DNA of 64,000 nt. Origin: Saururus chinensis. Lineage: Eukaryota > Streptophyta > Magnoliopsida > Piperales > Saururaceae. The notes beneath the pieces were generated by a model that had not been told where the DNA came from, made no database searches, and saw only the letters and a program-made list of their open reading frames with translations. The translations under genes were made by a program, and so were the position numbers. The stretch lies in assembly GCA_035235625.1 (NCBI GenBank), contig CP141149.1:34775753-34839752 (forward strand), read 5' to 3'. Positions 11,873 to 22,900 of the stretch are shown in pieces; the first letter of the stretch is position 1; each line of letters starts with the position of its first letter.

Positions 11873-12869
11873 ATAGTAAGACGAAGCCAAAGAGCTTTTT
11901 GTACTTACACTTTCTACAATTACCTCATTTCCTCTAATAATAACGGCCACAGTTTTATATTCACAACCAAGAATGTTTTCTGCAACTTATCATGTTATAA
12001 GCTATTTACATCGAGTAGTTGAGTATTTAAGATACAAAATTATGTCCTTCACAACTAACTATGATAATTTATAAGTTTAGAATTTCTTAAAATTTATGCC
12101 CTAAACCCTAAACTTTAGACACACATAGGGAAGAACTTTGGAAAATGTTGATTCCAGTTTTCAAGTTTATCTCTCACGGTGTTATGGCAGTCTCGTTTTG
12201 TTAGTTTCCAAACCTTAGACATGAAAACAGGTAAAGTTAGACAAATCCAAAATATAACACTTTCTTCCTTTCGACTTATGAGGCATGATAAAAAGGTGAT
12301 TTCTTTTTTTATATACACGGGGATAGGCCAAACGGGCACCTATTTTGCCTACCGGCCTTAACCCGACCCAATTTAAGGAAAACTTTTTTAGACCAGGCCG
12401 GAAAATATTCGGTCTTTAAGCGGTAATTTTACGAGCCGGACATTTAAAGCTTCACTTACTTTTCTTACGGCGATTGAGACAACTAAACGTTGTTTTTTGG
12501 TAACCGATAACTAGCGTTGGTGGTTGACTCCTCCTCAATCTACATAAAAGCCAAAAAAAACGGAAGCCCGTCCAGCCAACACAACTCCACTGAACCAAAG
12601 AAGTTCAAAAACGCTTTCTTTAGCCGTGGCCCCTCTGTCTCCCCCACTCCCCACTTTCTCTTTCTCCGCCATCTCCCACTCTCTCCTCCCTTTGGTCGTC
12701 CCGCGGCCTTTCTTCTCCAAACCACTTTGGCCACTTGCCGTCATCTGTCTCCATTCCTACTTTTTTCTCCATTTCAACTGTTCCTCTCAGCTCAAATCTC
12801 TACCAGTACCAGCTGAGGACGGCATACTCTGAGAACGTGAAGAGAAAGGAGACAGAGGGAGAGAGATCG
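11873..12869. other. Spacer and promoter/5' UTR of the IST1-like gene
   Basis: AT-rich sequence with a pyrimidine-rich stretch (12620-12790) just upstream of ATG 12870, as expected for a plant 5' UTR. Short ORFs on both strands here (12517-12816) come from C/T- and G/A-rich composition. At 12310-12460 a GC-richer patch with GGCC-type inverted motifs may be a transposon scrap; I could not classify it. Confidence 0.4.
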
Positions 12870-15800
12870 ATGTTAGGGAGTCTGCTCGGACGGGGATTTG
12901 CACCCAAATGGTTTGTAGCTCGACAAACTGCATTAATCATTTTACCTTTGTATGTGTAGTGTTTCCACACTAGTGCTTTCCCTTCCTCAAATTTTGAGCT
13001 CCTTTTTTTGTGTGTTTTCTGGGGCAGCAAATCCTTGATCAACAAGGTCCAGGAACGGGCGGATGTGTTGAAGAGGAAGAGACAAGTTGTGGTCGGGTAT
13101 CTCAAGCAAGACATCGCCGACCTCCTTCGTGACGGCCACGACTCGCGTGCCTTTGCCAGAGTCTCTACTTCTCCACTTCTTTCTTATTTTTCACTATTTA
13201 TTCGTCATTCCTTTTATTTTGGTCATAAAATGTTAAGCAAATGGATCATGATAAACGTCTGCATTTACGAAGAATTCTTGTTCGGCCAAAATTAATATCA
13301 GGATAACTCAATGTTTTTTTTTTTTGCATAAATAAATATAGAGGATATCACTTTTGTTTTTTTAATTTCAGAAATCTATATGCGTGCACTCATCTGTTAA
13401 TTGGTCTGCTTGGTACGGATGTATCATGTATAAGCTGTCACCTTTTTTCTGTATGTCATTGTGTGCATTTTTGTGGTTTTCTCCTCCCGTCTTATCTGTC
13501 TGAGCCTTGATGCCACGATTTTCCAATTTGCACCCAAATTTCACTATGTACAATTTACATTTTATTTGCAGTTATTCAAAGTGCACTTCTCATCTCTTGG
13601 GACATTAGAGTTTCTTCTTCTTTTTGACCTTCTCAATCTTGTATTTTCTATTCGAGCTCTTTGTGCAATGACTAAACTATGATTTCTTTTGGTTTGGTTG
13701 TGTCTCAGGTCGAAGGACTAATAGATGAGATAAATCGAGCTTCGTGCTATGAATATATCGGAAAAATTTGCAGCTGTCTTTTGCAACAGCTTTCATCCAT
13801 GCAAAAACAGCGGTATGCATGACTTACCAGTTACCACTCCCTCCTAGAGAGTTCATAAATTCAGCTGATGCTCAAATTAATGCACCTGACTCTGGAATTA
13901 CAATACTGGCATTTATATCTGTTATGCATCTCTCTTATTTAGCAAATTGTTCATTTATTATTGTGTAACTCAGGCAATTGTTGATCCTAAATGCATTAGG
14001 TAGCTGGAATTTTCGCTAGATGAATATTGCTGTATAATTATAATATCCATAAACTTATCCTCCTGACCACCAACTCCAAATTGGACTCTCTCTCTCTCTC
14101 TCTTTGAAACAGCATGAAACCAATCCAATTGTAAGTCTTTTGGGAGTGATGCATCTGATGAAGAGATCAAAAGTTGGCATTAAAACTCTAATAGCCACCT
14201 GCTTCTATTAGTTCTTTTTTAACAAAAACCACAATAGATGCGGGACCCCCACCAGTGCATTATTGAAAACAGAGGAATCACCCGACCAAAAAACACACAC
14301 AAAAACTAATAACAAACAGTTCCAATCTAATTGAGCAACGAAAGAAACTAGAGCTAGCGAACTCGAGTACTCCAAAGTCCAGACTTGCCATGAGCATATA
14401 ATCTTCTAAGAAGCTGAAATTTTGCATAATCAGGAAGCTGCATGATGATGGCCTACTGCTGTTTAGTGTAAGCAAAGGAAGCAAGGAAGTCTGCCACTGT
14501 ACTTGCCTCTCGGAAAGAATGCACAAACTGAACTTGGTACACTTGCTTCTATTGGTAGGAAGAGATGAGATCATTAAAATGATAGGCTTGTTGCTTATGG
14601 AAATAATTGGAGAATGACAATTCATATCATTTCGACCTACCAATTACGTGTTCTTGGTGATGTTTGAATGAGAAGCTTGTTCTTCCACATTCTTTATTGG
14701 CTGTTTTCTTTCAAGCAATTTATGACTCACGTTCAGGGAGAAAACACCTTTCTAAAACTAGTATATTTTCTCCTTTTTTGATATTTATCTATTTCTTTTC
14801 CCTTAAGTGTTACATAATAATTATTTCCTCAAGTTTTCCTGTAAATATTTTGAAATTAACTCATGCTAACAATTTATTCTCAGCTTAATTACCTTGCTTA
14901 TCTCAATGTGCAGGGACTGCCCTGCAGAGTGTTTGGAGGCCGTCTCTGGTGTGATGTTTGCTGCTGCAAGATTTGCTGATTTGCCAGAATTGTGCGACAT
15001 CAGGAGTATATTCATAGAGAAATATGGTAGCTCCCTTGAGTCTCATGTAAACCAAAAGGTGTTAGTCTACGCTTGCTACTTTCAAAGAATTTCCATGTAC
15101 CTTTTCCCTATTAGAACGCAAGTGTTTTGCAATGGTAGTTTGTTGAAAAATCAGCGTCAAGGCCAACTTCAATAAACCAGAAGCTGCAGTTGATGCATGA
15201 CATTTCTCAAGAGTTTTCAGTGGGGTGGAAAGGGAAGGACTTTAATCAAAAGACCTCTGATTCTTTGGCTACTCATTGTGTAAGTGGCCCGACGTTTTAG
15301 GAACTCATTGGTTAGAAAAGCTATGTACTTGTATTCTTTTGATAGTGTCGTTTTCCCTTCAGATGCTTCTTTTTTGTTTGCGACATGCAAGAGGTTAACA
15401 CACCTGTATGGGACCATTTTTCAGAATCCACCTACAAATCAGAGGTCTGCCAAGTACAAGGATGGCTCACAAGGGAATAAGACGGAAGTTGCACCGCAGA
15501 TAAGCAACAAACTGCCACCCAGGCTTGGTTACCCAGCAAAGAAGGAAGTCGGAACAGAGAAAAGAAATATATACAAGCAAGATAATTCATGCAACAGAAT
15601 ATCAGAATTTGCAAAGACAGAGGAGCTTGACACTAATAACAGCAGCATCCACTGCTTAAGAGGGGAAGATGATAAGTTTTCATCATCTGGGTACAGAGAA
15701 TGTGCCGGAAACACGGGAAACAGGAGGGCATTATATAATAATGTGATTCCTCCACCTTACGTGAGACCAAACAAGAGTGAAATCAAGTCAGTGGCCGAGC

Positions 15801-16441
15801 ATGTTGGTCCCGACGAAAAGGAGCCTACCTTAAAGAGCGCAGATAAAAAACAAAATCGACATGCTTACACTGATCATGATGCTACTGGACCTGGTGAAGT
15901 CAAGGGGGATGAGTCTGTCGATGGTCTAGTAACTTACCGTCGGCCAAAACAGAGGCCAGTTAGGGAGAAGCATTTTGGACCCTCACCAACCACAGAACAT
16001 CACGTCAATGCACAAGGTGGGTCCATGGAGAATGTCGCTGGCCGGAGCAGCCGAGGAGGAAGACGAGGTAAAGATATAGTGAGTAAAGATTTGTACGAAG
16101 ATGAAGAGGAGGCAATTATGGATAGACTACTGATCCATTACAGTAAGAAGAGTGTATCCTACGAAGCACACAGGATCCGACCTGGTACAATTAAGGCCCC
16201 CAATAGCAATGGTGAGCCTCGAGCTGGTGTCGCAGAGAAGCTACATCTGGGACCGGTTCCTGCTCCAGCCAGAACATTTTCTCTCCCCAACAAGCCAGTA
16301 ACGGAGTTCGAGAAGGTGCCCACTCGAGCTGCTTCATTTAAGCCCGAGTCATCTAATAGGAACCACGTGCATCCCAAGTTACCAGATTATGATGAGTTAG
16401 CTGCCCGATTCGCTGCTTTGAAGAGGGGTGATATTAACTGA
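12870..16441 (+). CDS. IST1-like protein, ESCRT-III-associated regulator of VPS4 (6 exons, complete)
   Basis: Exons 12870-12910, 13028-13160, 13709-13812, 14914-15058, 15139-15279 and 15425-16441 join in frame to 526 residues. The N-terminal IST1 domain (about 9-180) opens LLGRGFAPKCKSLINKVQ and contains ADLLRDGHDSRAFARVEGLI and the plant-type FAAARFADLPELCDIRSIF. In this family the domain folds like an ESCRT-III subunit, binds CHMP1-type proteins and regulates the AAA ATPase VPS4 in multivesicular body sorting at endosomes. Residues about 190-500 are a charged, low-complexity linker. The C-terminus has LPDYDELAARFAALKR (507-522), which fits a MIT-interacting motif (acidic, then L..RF..LK) for binding VPS4 or LIP5. 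All junctions use GT-AG; intron 2 has the weak donor GTCTCT. It is probably one of several paralogues (IST1-LIKE); I cannot assign a number. Confidence 0.93.
14086..14103. repeat. (CT)n microsatellite in intron 3 of the IST1-like gene
   Basis: Nine CT units run without interruption within the 1.1-kb intron 13813-14913. No function is evident. Confidence 0.9.
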
Positions 16442-16924
16442 ACATGCAAATATTGGTCTACATACAGTTCTAGCCGTAAGTAATTGGATTTGTAATATTG
16501 CAAGTTTCATAATGTATTTGTTGAGTGCTAAGAGTGCAGCCTGCTTAAGAACAATGGAGATGTCGAAAATTAGTACCCATCTTGAATTCATTTCCTTCTT
16601 GGTTTAAAGATGCAAACAGCACCATTGTGGCTGAGTACTCCGCCAATGAAGTGCAAACTTTGTTACATAAAAAATAGTAACAAAATAAGGTAAGGATCTA
16701 CCATCTGCCAAATTTATAGCTGGTTGAATGGGATACAGACTATAGTTGGTCCACGTAAAAACAACGGTTCGAAAATTAGTTACATCAATTACATGTTACT
16801 AGAGGCGCAGGTCCAACGTGCACGGGGCCCGCACATCGCTGCAAGGGTTCTGCGTGCGTAAGTGGCTTACTCCGTGGGCCGTGTGAGGGAAGAGCGAAAG
16901 AAAAAGATTTTGGCTGCTCTTCCG
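16442..16924. other. 3' UTR of IST1-like gene and promoter of METTL22-like gene
   Basis: Only 483 bp separate the IST1-like stop codon from the next ATG in the same direction, so terminator and promoter are close. The last 120 bp are GC-rich. No clear TATA box is seen before 16925. Confidence 0.5.
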
Positions 16925-19900
16925 ATGGAGGAGGAAGAGGAGAGAGATGAGAAACCTACTACGTCAGTGGTCGGAGCCGCGGCCTCGGCCGCCGTCGCCG
17001 AACACGAACACGTAATGAGCGAGGTACACCTTGGCTGCCCGCCTCGCCATCCCGAGTCCCATATCTCCCGCTTTACATTACGCCTGCCACCAGGTTCTCG
17101 CTTTCTCCACCCATTCGATGGCCTTATTTTTCTTTTCTTTGTTCTCCTTTGTAATAAAGAGAATTCGTACCATCCCTCAAAACTAATACATTGAGCTAGA
17201 ATCATCGAAGCAAATGCATCCATGCTTTTCATCCTACATGAGCTATGAATCAGTTGTACGTGAAATCAATAACGTACTGGAATTTTGGCGATTGAACTGG
17301 TTTTATTGTGAGACTCTTGCTCTGCCCGGTTCTAAGATGTTAATGACATGCTCTTTAAGGCAACGAAAAAATCAATTTTGAGCCTAGAGGTGCTTCTTAT
17401 ATCCATTTCCGGTGCCTCTCAAGTGGGTATTCGTCAAAATATCCAGCTAGAAGGACCCCCAATTAAGAGATGTGGTTCTATAGATTTTACGAGGTGCATA
17501 TGCCAAGTGTCAACAGAGTAGCTTTCAGTTAATTATATAGTCTACTAGCAAATATTGCTGCGACAAGTTAAACAACTAGAGGTATCAATATATTTTTTGC
17601 ATAGATCACTGAGAGATGCAATACATATGCTTGTATTGCATCTCTCATACACATTGATGCTATGCTGGACACTGCCAATTCTATTCTAGAATCTTCAATG
17701 CTTGAAGCCGGGATCTTATTGACTACCTATTTAGTGTCATAATGGAGCTTGGGTGAGGGCCTTCGTCTTCTATCTCAGCCCTTGGAATATTGAGAGAGTG
17801 TATATTGACATTAGTATTTTTGAATTTGGAAATAACTAGCCCTCCGCTTTGAATTTTATACAGGGAAAGATGACTTGACGGATAGTCATGTTGAAGGCAA
17901 GACTTCCACTCATCAAATGCTTAAGTTGGATGAAGATGGCGATATTATTGTCACTCGGCGGTCCAGTAAGTTCATTTATCTTTTTTTTTCCTAAACGGAA
18001 CATTTGCTATGAATGCTAATGAAAATTTATTACAACGTCTGGTAGGAATATCGATGAAATATTTTGGCTAATTGGCAACAATTTATTTTATGACCTAACT
18101 CTGGGGATTTGGATTCGTGAAATTTGATATAAGAGATACAGAGTTTTTACTTCCATCTCATGTTGCTCTTCTTTATACTATCGAAGGTAACTTAATTTTA
18201 GGAAATGCTTCCTGTAACAATAATTTCGAATGCTTGATCACATGGATCATCTTAGTGATGATAAACACCAACTTGTTTTCTAATTGGTATTTGATAAATA
18301 CAGCTGTTTGCTTGTATGTGGTACTTGTAAGGAAAGCTGAGTCTTCAATATGTGAGATACGTAGACTAAGTAGGTTCAACAGAAAGATCGTTATCTATTT
18401 GTAGTAACCACTTTATCTTCCTCTTGGAAATATGACCGAGTAAAGGGAACTGAATCCCTGTGAATTATGTAATGTATAAATATCATACAAAGTAATAGAA
18501 ATATATCGGTTCAATTTCTCACATGGTATCAGACTGAAATCGATCCTCTTCCTGTGTTCTTTCAACCTTTTCTGGCATCATGTCTTTGGCTGCCACATCC
18601 GCCTCTCCCTTGCTGGATTCGGCCAGTCCTATCACCCCTGTTCCTCTTCCATCCGTGAAGAATATTTCTCAGGAGGTCTCTGTAAAATTTGCGTCCACAA
18701 ACTACTACATGTGGAAGATGCAAGTCTTACCAGTTCTCCGCTGTTACGGCCTCATAGGGCTTGTTCAAGGCAACATGGTTTGACCTGCTGGTGACGACGA
18801 TGATGCATCAGTTCGTGCCTGGTTTCGTCTAGATCAGATGGTCCTTGCGTGGTTGGCCACCTCGGTTTCTGAAGATGTGCTGCCTCAGGTTGCACTGCGA
18901 GTCTGCTCATAGTTTCTGGGCAATGATGGAGGTTCTCTACGGAAAGATGACTCGCTCCCGCATCCAAGGTGTCAAAGGCGAGCTCCACAGTCTCTCTAAG
19001 GGCTCCCTTTCTATCACCGAGTACATCAACAAGGCTCGCTCTCTGGTGCATATGCTTGCCATGGCCAGAAAGCCTGTTGACGACGATGATTTCATCATCC
19101 TTTTGCTAAAGGGACTTGGTCCTGAATATGATCCTGCTTGTGCTGCAATTCATGTGGCTCGTGAATTTCCTGCAGTCGATGAAGTGGTTGCTCTGCTTCT
19201 GGAATTTGAGATGCGACTCCATGGGCAACAGACTGCAGCTTCCTTCTTCGCTTTGCTGACATCCAAATCCTCTCCTTCTCCTCGACCTACTACCCATCAT
19301 GGAGGGTCTAGTGGAGGGGGACGTTCCAGTAGTGCTCGCTCACCTTCTCAGTCGCATGGACGTCCCACTCCTGCTGCTTCCATGACGGCTGGCTGGGGAC
19401 GTGATGGGTCCCGCCGTGGGCGTCCTCGTGCTGCCCCGATCACTGGTGACTATTCTTCGGTTTATTGCTATCAGTGTGGACATCCAAATCACAAGGCTGA
19501 TGCTTGTCAAGCGGGCTCTTCCGATCCTATTCAGTCTTTCTCTGCACTTCACTTGGCTGACCAACATGACAACGGCTGGTACCCAGACACTGGCGCAATG
19601 AATCATACGACTTCCGATTCTGCCCAGGTTGATGGGATAACTCCTTACTTCGGCAAAGATAAAGTTTGTAGGCAATGGTGCAGCTCTATCCATTTCTCAT
19701 ACTGGTTCTGTTACTTTATTTCCTGCCTCTCCTAAATTGGAAAAAGTTCTCTTCGTTCCTGGTCTTACTAAGAATCTTCTCAGTGTATCACAGTTCACTC
19801 AGGACAACAATTGTTGTTTCATTTTTTATGCATGGGGGTTCACTGTTAATGATGTGTAGAGCAGACGGATACTTCTGGCCGGGCCTAGAATGGGTGGTCT

Positions 19901-22900
19901 CTACATTGTTGGCGTTCCTGCGGCTGATGACAAGCAACATGTTGGCCTTCTCTCCAATAAAGCTGGTTTTGAAGTGTGGCATGCTCGTTTGGGTCACCCC
20001 TCTCCCACAATAATGAAGACACTGGCTTCCTCTCTTCATTTTTCTATGTCTCTGTCTAATAATGCTTGTGACAGTTGTAAACTTGGCAAAGTATCAAAAT
20101 TACCATTTGAAAGACGTGTTTCTTATTCCAGCACTTGTTTTAGTCATTTGCACACTGATGTATGGGGTCCCTCTCTTGTCCCCTCTCTGTAAGGCTTTTG
20201 CTACTATTTATTAATCATGGACGAATGCTCCCGCTTTACCTGGTTTTTCCCAATGTGTTGAAAATCTGAAGTTCCATCTATATTTATAAACTTTCTCAAT
20301 AACCTTCAGCGTTAGTTTGATGTAAAGGTACAAAACATTCAATCAGATGGTGGGGGAGAGTATATGATCCATACTCTTTAGAATTTTCTTAAGACACAAG
20401 GCATTATTCATCTCCTCTCCTGCCCTGAAACACCAGAACAAAATGGCATGGCTGAGCGGAAGCACCGTCATGTGGTTGAAACAGGGCTTACTCTCATGGC
20501 CCATGCTCATCTCCCTAAATATTTTTGGCAGTATTGCTTCTCCACTGCAGTGTATCTGATTAATCGTCTTCCATCCAAGACACTTGCCGACAAGTCACCT
20601 TATGAGATTTTGTTTCAGTCTAAGCCTTCCTATGCTCATCTTCGGTCATTTGGGTGTGCTTGTTATCCCTATCTTCAGCTGTTTGGACGGGGTAAACTTG
20701 ATTACAAGACCATTCAATGTATTTTCTTGGGCTACAGTGGTTGTCACAAGGGATATAGATGCCTCGACCCCCTCACAGGCCACTTATATATTTCATGCCA
20801 TGTTTCCTTTGTTGAATAGGTACTTTCTTATCCCACCAAGGGCTCTCCTGGATGATCCTCTGCCTCTCAGTTCAAAGTGCAGTATTTTCCCTTGACATTA
20901 CTTAAAGACATCTCGCTGGATTCTGATGTTGCGACACCAGTCTTGTCTTCCCCGCCGCGGCCTGCTCCCCCTTCCTCTATGGCACCGCTTAAGGTATATC
21001 ATCGCCGTTCATCTGCTTCACCGGCAACTTCCTCTATGATGCTGCAGCCTTCACAGAACTTGGAGCCCGCTGTGACACTTCCCTCAGCTCTGCCGTCTAT
21101 AGGGTGCTCTTCAAGGTGCACTTAGAATGTCTCTAATACCATATGAGAAATTGAACCAATACATTTCTATTACTCTGTATAATATTTATACATTATAGAA
21201 TTCATAGGGATTCAGTTCCTTTGACTTTGAGGAGACATTTAGTCCTAGTATACGTCTGATTCTTGCTCTTGCTACTACCTATGATTGGCTTCTTCAACAA
21301 CTAGATGTTAAGAATGCATTTCTCCATGGCGATCTTCAAGAGGAAGTCTATCTCCAACAACCTCCTGGCTTTGTGGATTCTATACATCCCTCTCATGTCT
21401 GTCGCTTGCACAAGGCTCTGTATGGGCTCAAGCAGGTGCCGCTGGCGTGGTACATTAAATTCACCAGTTTTCTTCTTCAACTTGGATTTGTCAGCTGCCC
21501 ATTTAATACATCCTTGTTGCTCTAGCAACATGAGTCTTAGACTCTCCTACTCTTGCTATATGTCGAGGATAACATTCTTACTGGCTCATCTTCCCGCCTC
21601 CTCAAGTGGCTCACTGCCAAGTTGTCCATAGCTTTTGATATGAAGGACCTAGGTCCTTTACACTTATTTCTTGGGATGCAGATTCATACATCTGGCTGAT
21701 CTTTGATGCTCTCTCAGGCTCATTATGCTCTCCAACTCTTGGAGCAGTTTGATTTGTCTGGCTAAAAGCCTGCTAAAAGCCCCCTAGCAGCTGGACTCCG
21801 CCTTTCTGTGCACGGATCACCTCCTCTTGCAGATTCATCTACCTATAGGCAAATGGTGGGGAGCCTTCAGTATCTTACTCTCAGTCGACCTGATCTTGCC
21901 TTTGCTGTCAACCACGTTTGCCAATTCATGCACACCCCATGCCAAGTCCATCTTGAAGCTGTCAAGCGTATTTTTTGCTATGTCAAGGGTTCTATTTCCT
22001 TTGGCCTCCAGTTTCATCAGTCCAAGGACCTCTTCTTGCAAGCCTATTCTGATGTTGATTGAGCAGGCTGCCCTGATACTTGCCGGTCCATCACTGGTTG
22101 TGTAGTTTATCTTAGTCAGAACTTGATTTCCTGGGCTGCCAAAAAGCAACCCACTGTTTATAGGTCTAGCTCCGAGGCTGAGTATCGTGCCCTTGCTGCC
22201 ACTACCGCTGAAGTCCTGTGGATAACTTCTTCGCTGTCTACGGGTGCATATTTCATCTCCACTGGCCATTCTATGTGACAATGTTAGTGCTATATACATG
22301 GCTAGAAATCCTGTCTTCCATACTCAGACAAAACATATTGATATTGATGTCCACTTTGTTAGAGAACATGTGCTTAATGGAACTATCTGAGTGACACACA
22401 CACCTGGGTTGCATCAAGTGGTAGACATTTTTCACCAAGTCCCTGGCCAGTCTTCGCTTCTTGCTACTCAGAGACAAGCTCATGCTGCGTGAACTCCCTC
22501 AATATGTGAGATACGTAGACTAGGTAGGTTCAACAGAAAGATCGTCATCTATCTCTTGTAACCACTTTATCTTCCTGTTGTAAATATAACCGAGTCAAGG
22601 GAACTGAATCCCTATGAATTCTGTAATGTATAAATATCATACAAAGTAATAGAAATATATTGGTTCAATTTCTCACAGTACTAGAGTTAGTGGAAGATAC
22701 TGAATATGATATGATGTACTTAAAATGATGCTTGTTCTGAAATTCTTTTTCCACTTTTTTCTTTATGCTGTAGAAACATCTCAATATGGAGTTACCATCC
22801 AACGTAAGATCACCTCCTCTATTCCTAATGTGGGATTGCAGGTGCCATATGGTTTTTATTGCGACATCATTTTTTCACAGCAAATATAGATAATTAGATA

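Larger units (their letters stand above)
18351..22677 (+). mobile_element. Decayed Ty1/Copia LTR retrotransposon in intron 2 of the METTL22-like gene
   Basis: Two 173-bp LTRs (18351-18523 and 22505-22677) start TGTGAGA and end TCTCACA. A primer binding site follows the left LTR. Internal order is gag, protease, integrase, reverse transcriptase, RNase H, which is the Copia order. Stops and frame changes occur throughout, so it is not autonomous. By eye the LTRs differ at about 12 of 173 positions, indicating an old insertion. No clear target duplication remains, though both LTRs are preceded by TCAATA. It has the same orientation as the host gene. Confidence 0.92.

Noticed and set aside
12517..12832. 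Several ORFs on both strands just before the IST1-like start
   Set aside because: C/T-rich leader sequence; the spliced gene starting at 12870 explains the region.
16862..16924. N-terminal extension of the METTL22-like protein from a GTG codon
   Set aside because: Plant nuclear genes start at ATG almost always; ATG 16925 gives the acidic N-terminus and a complete gene.
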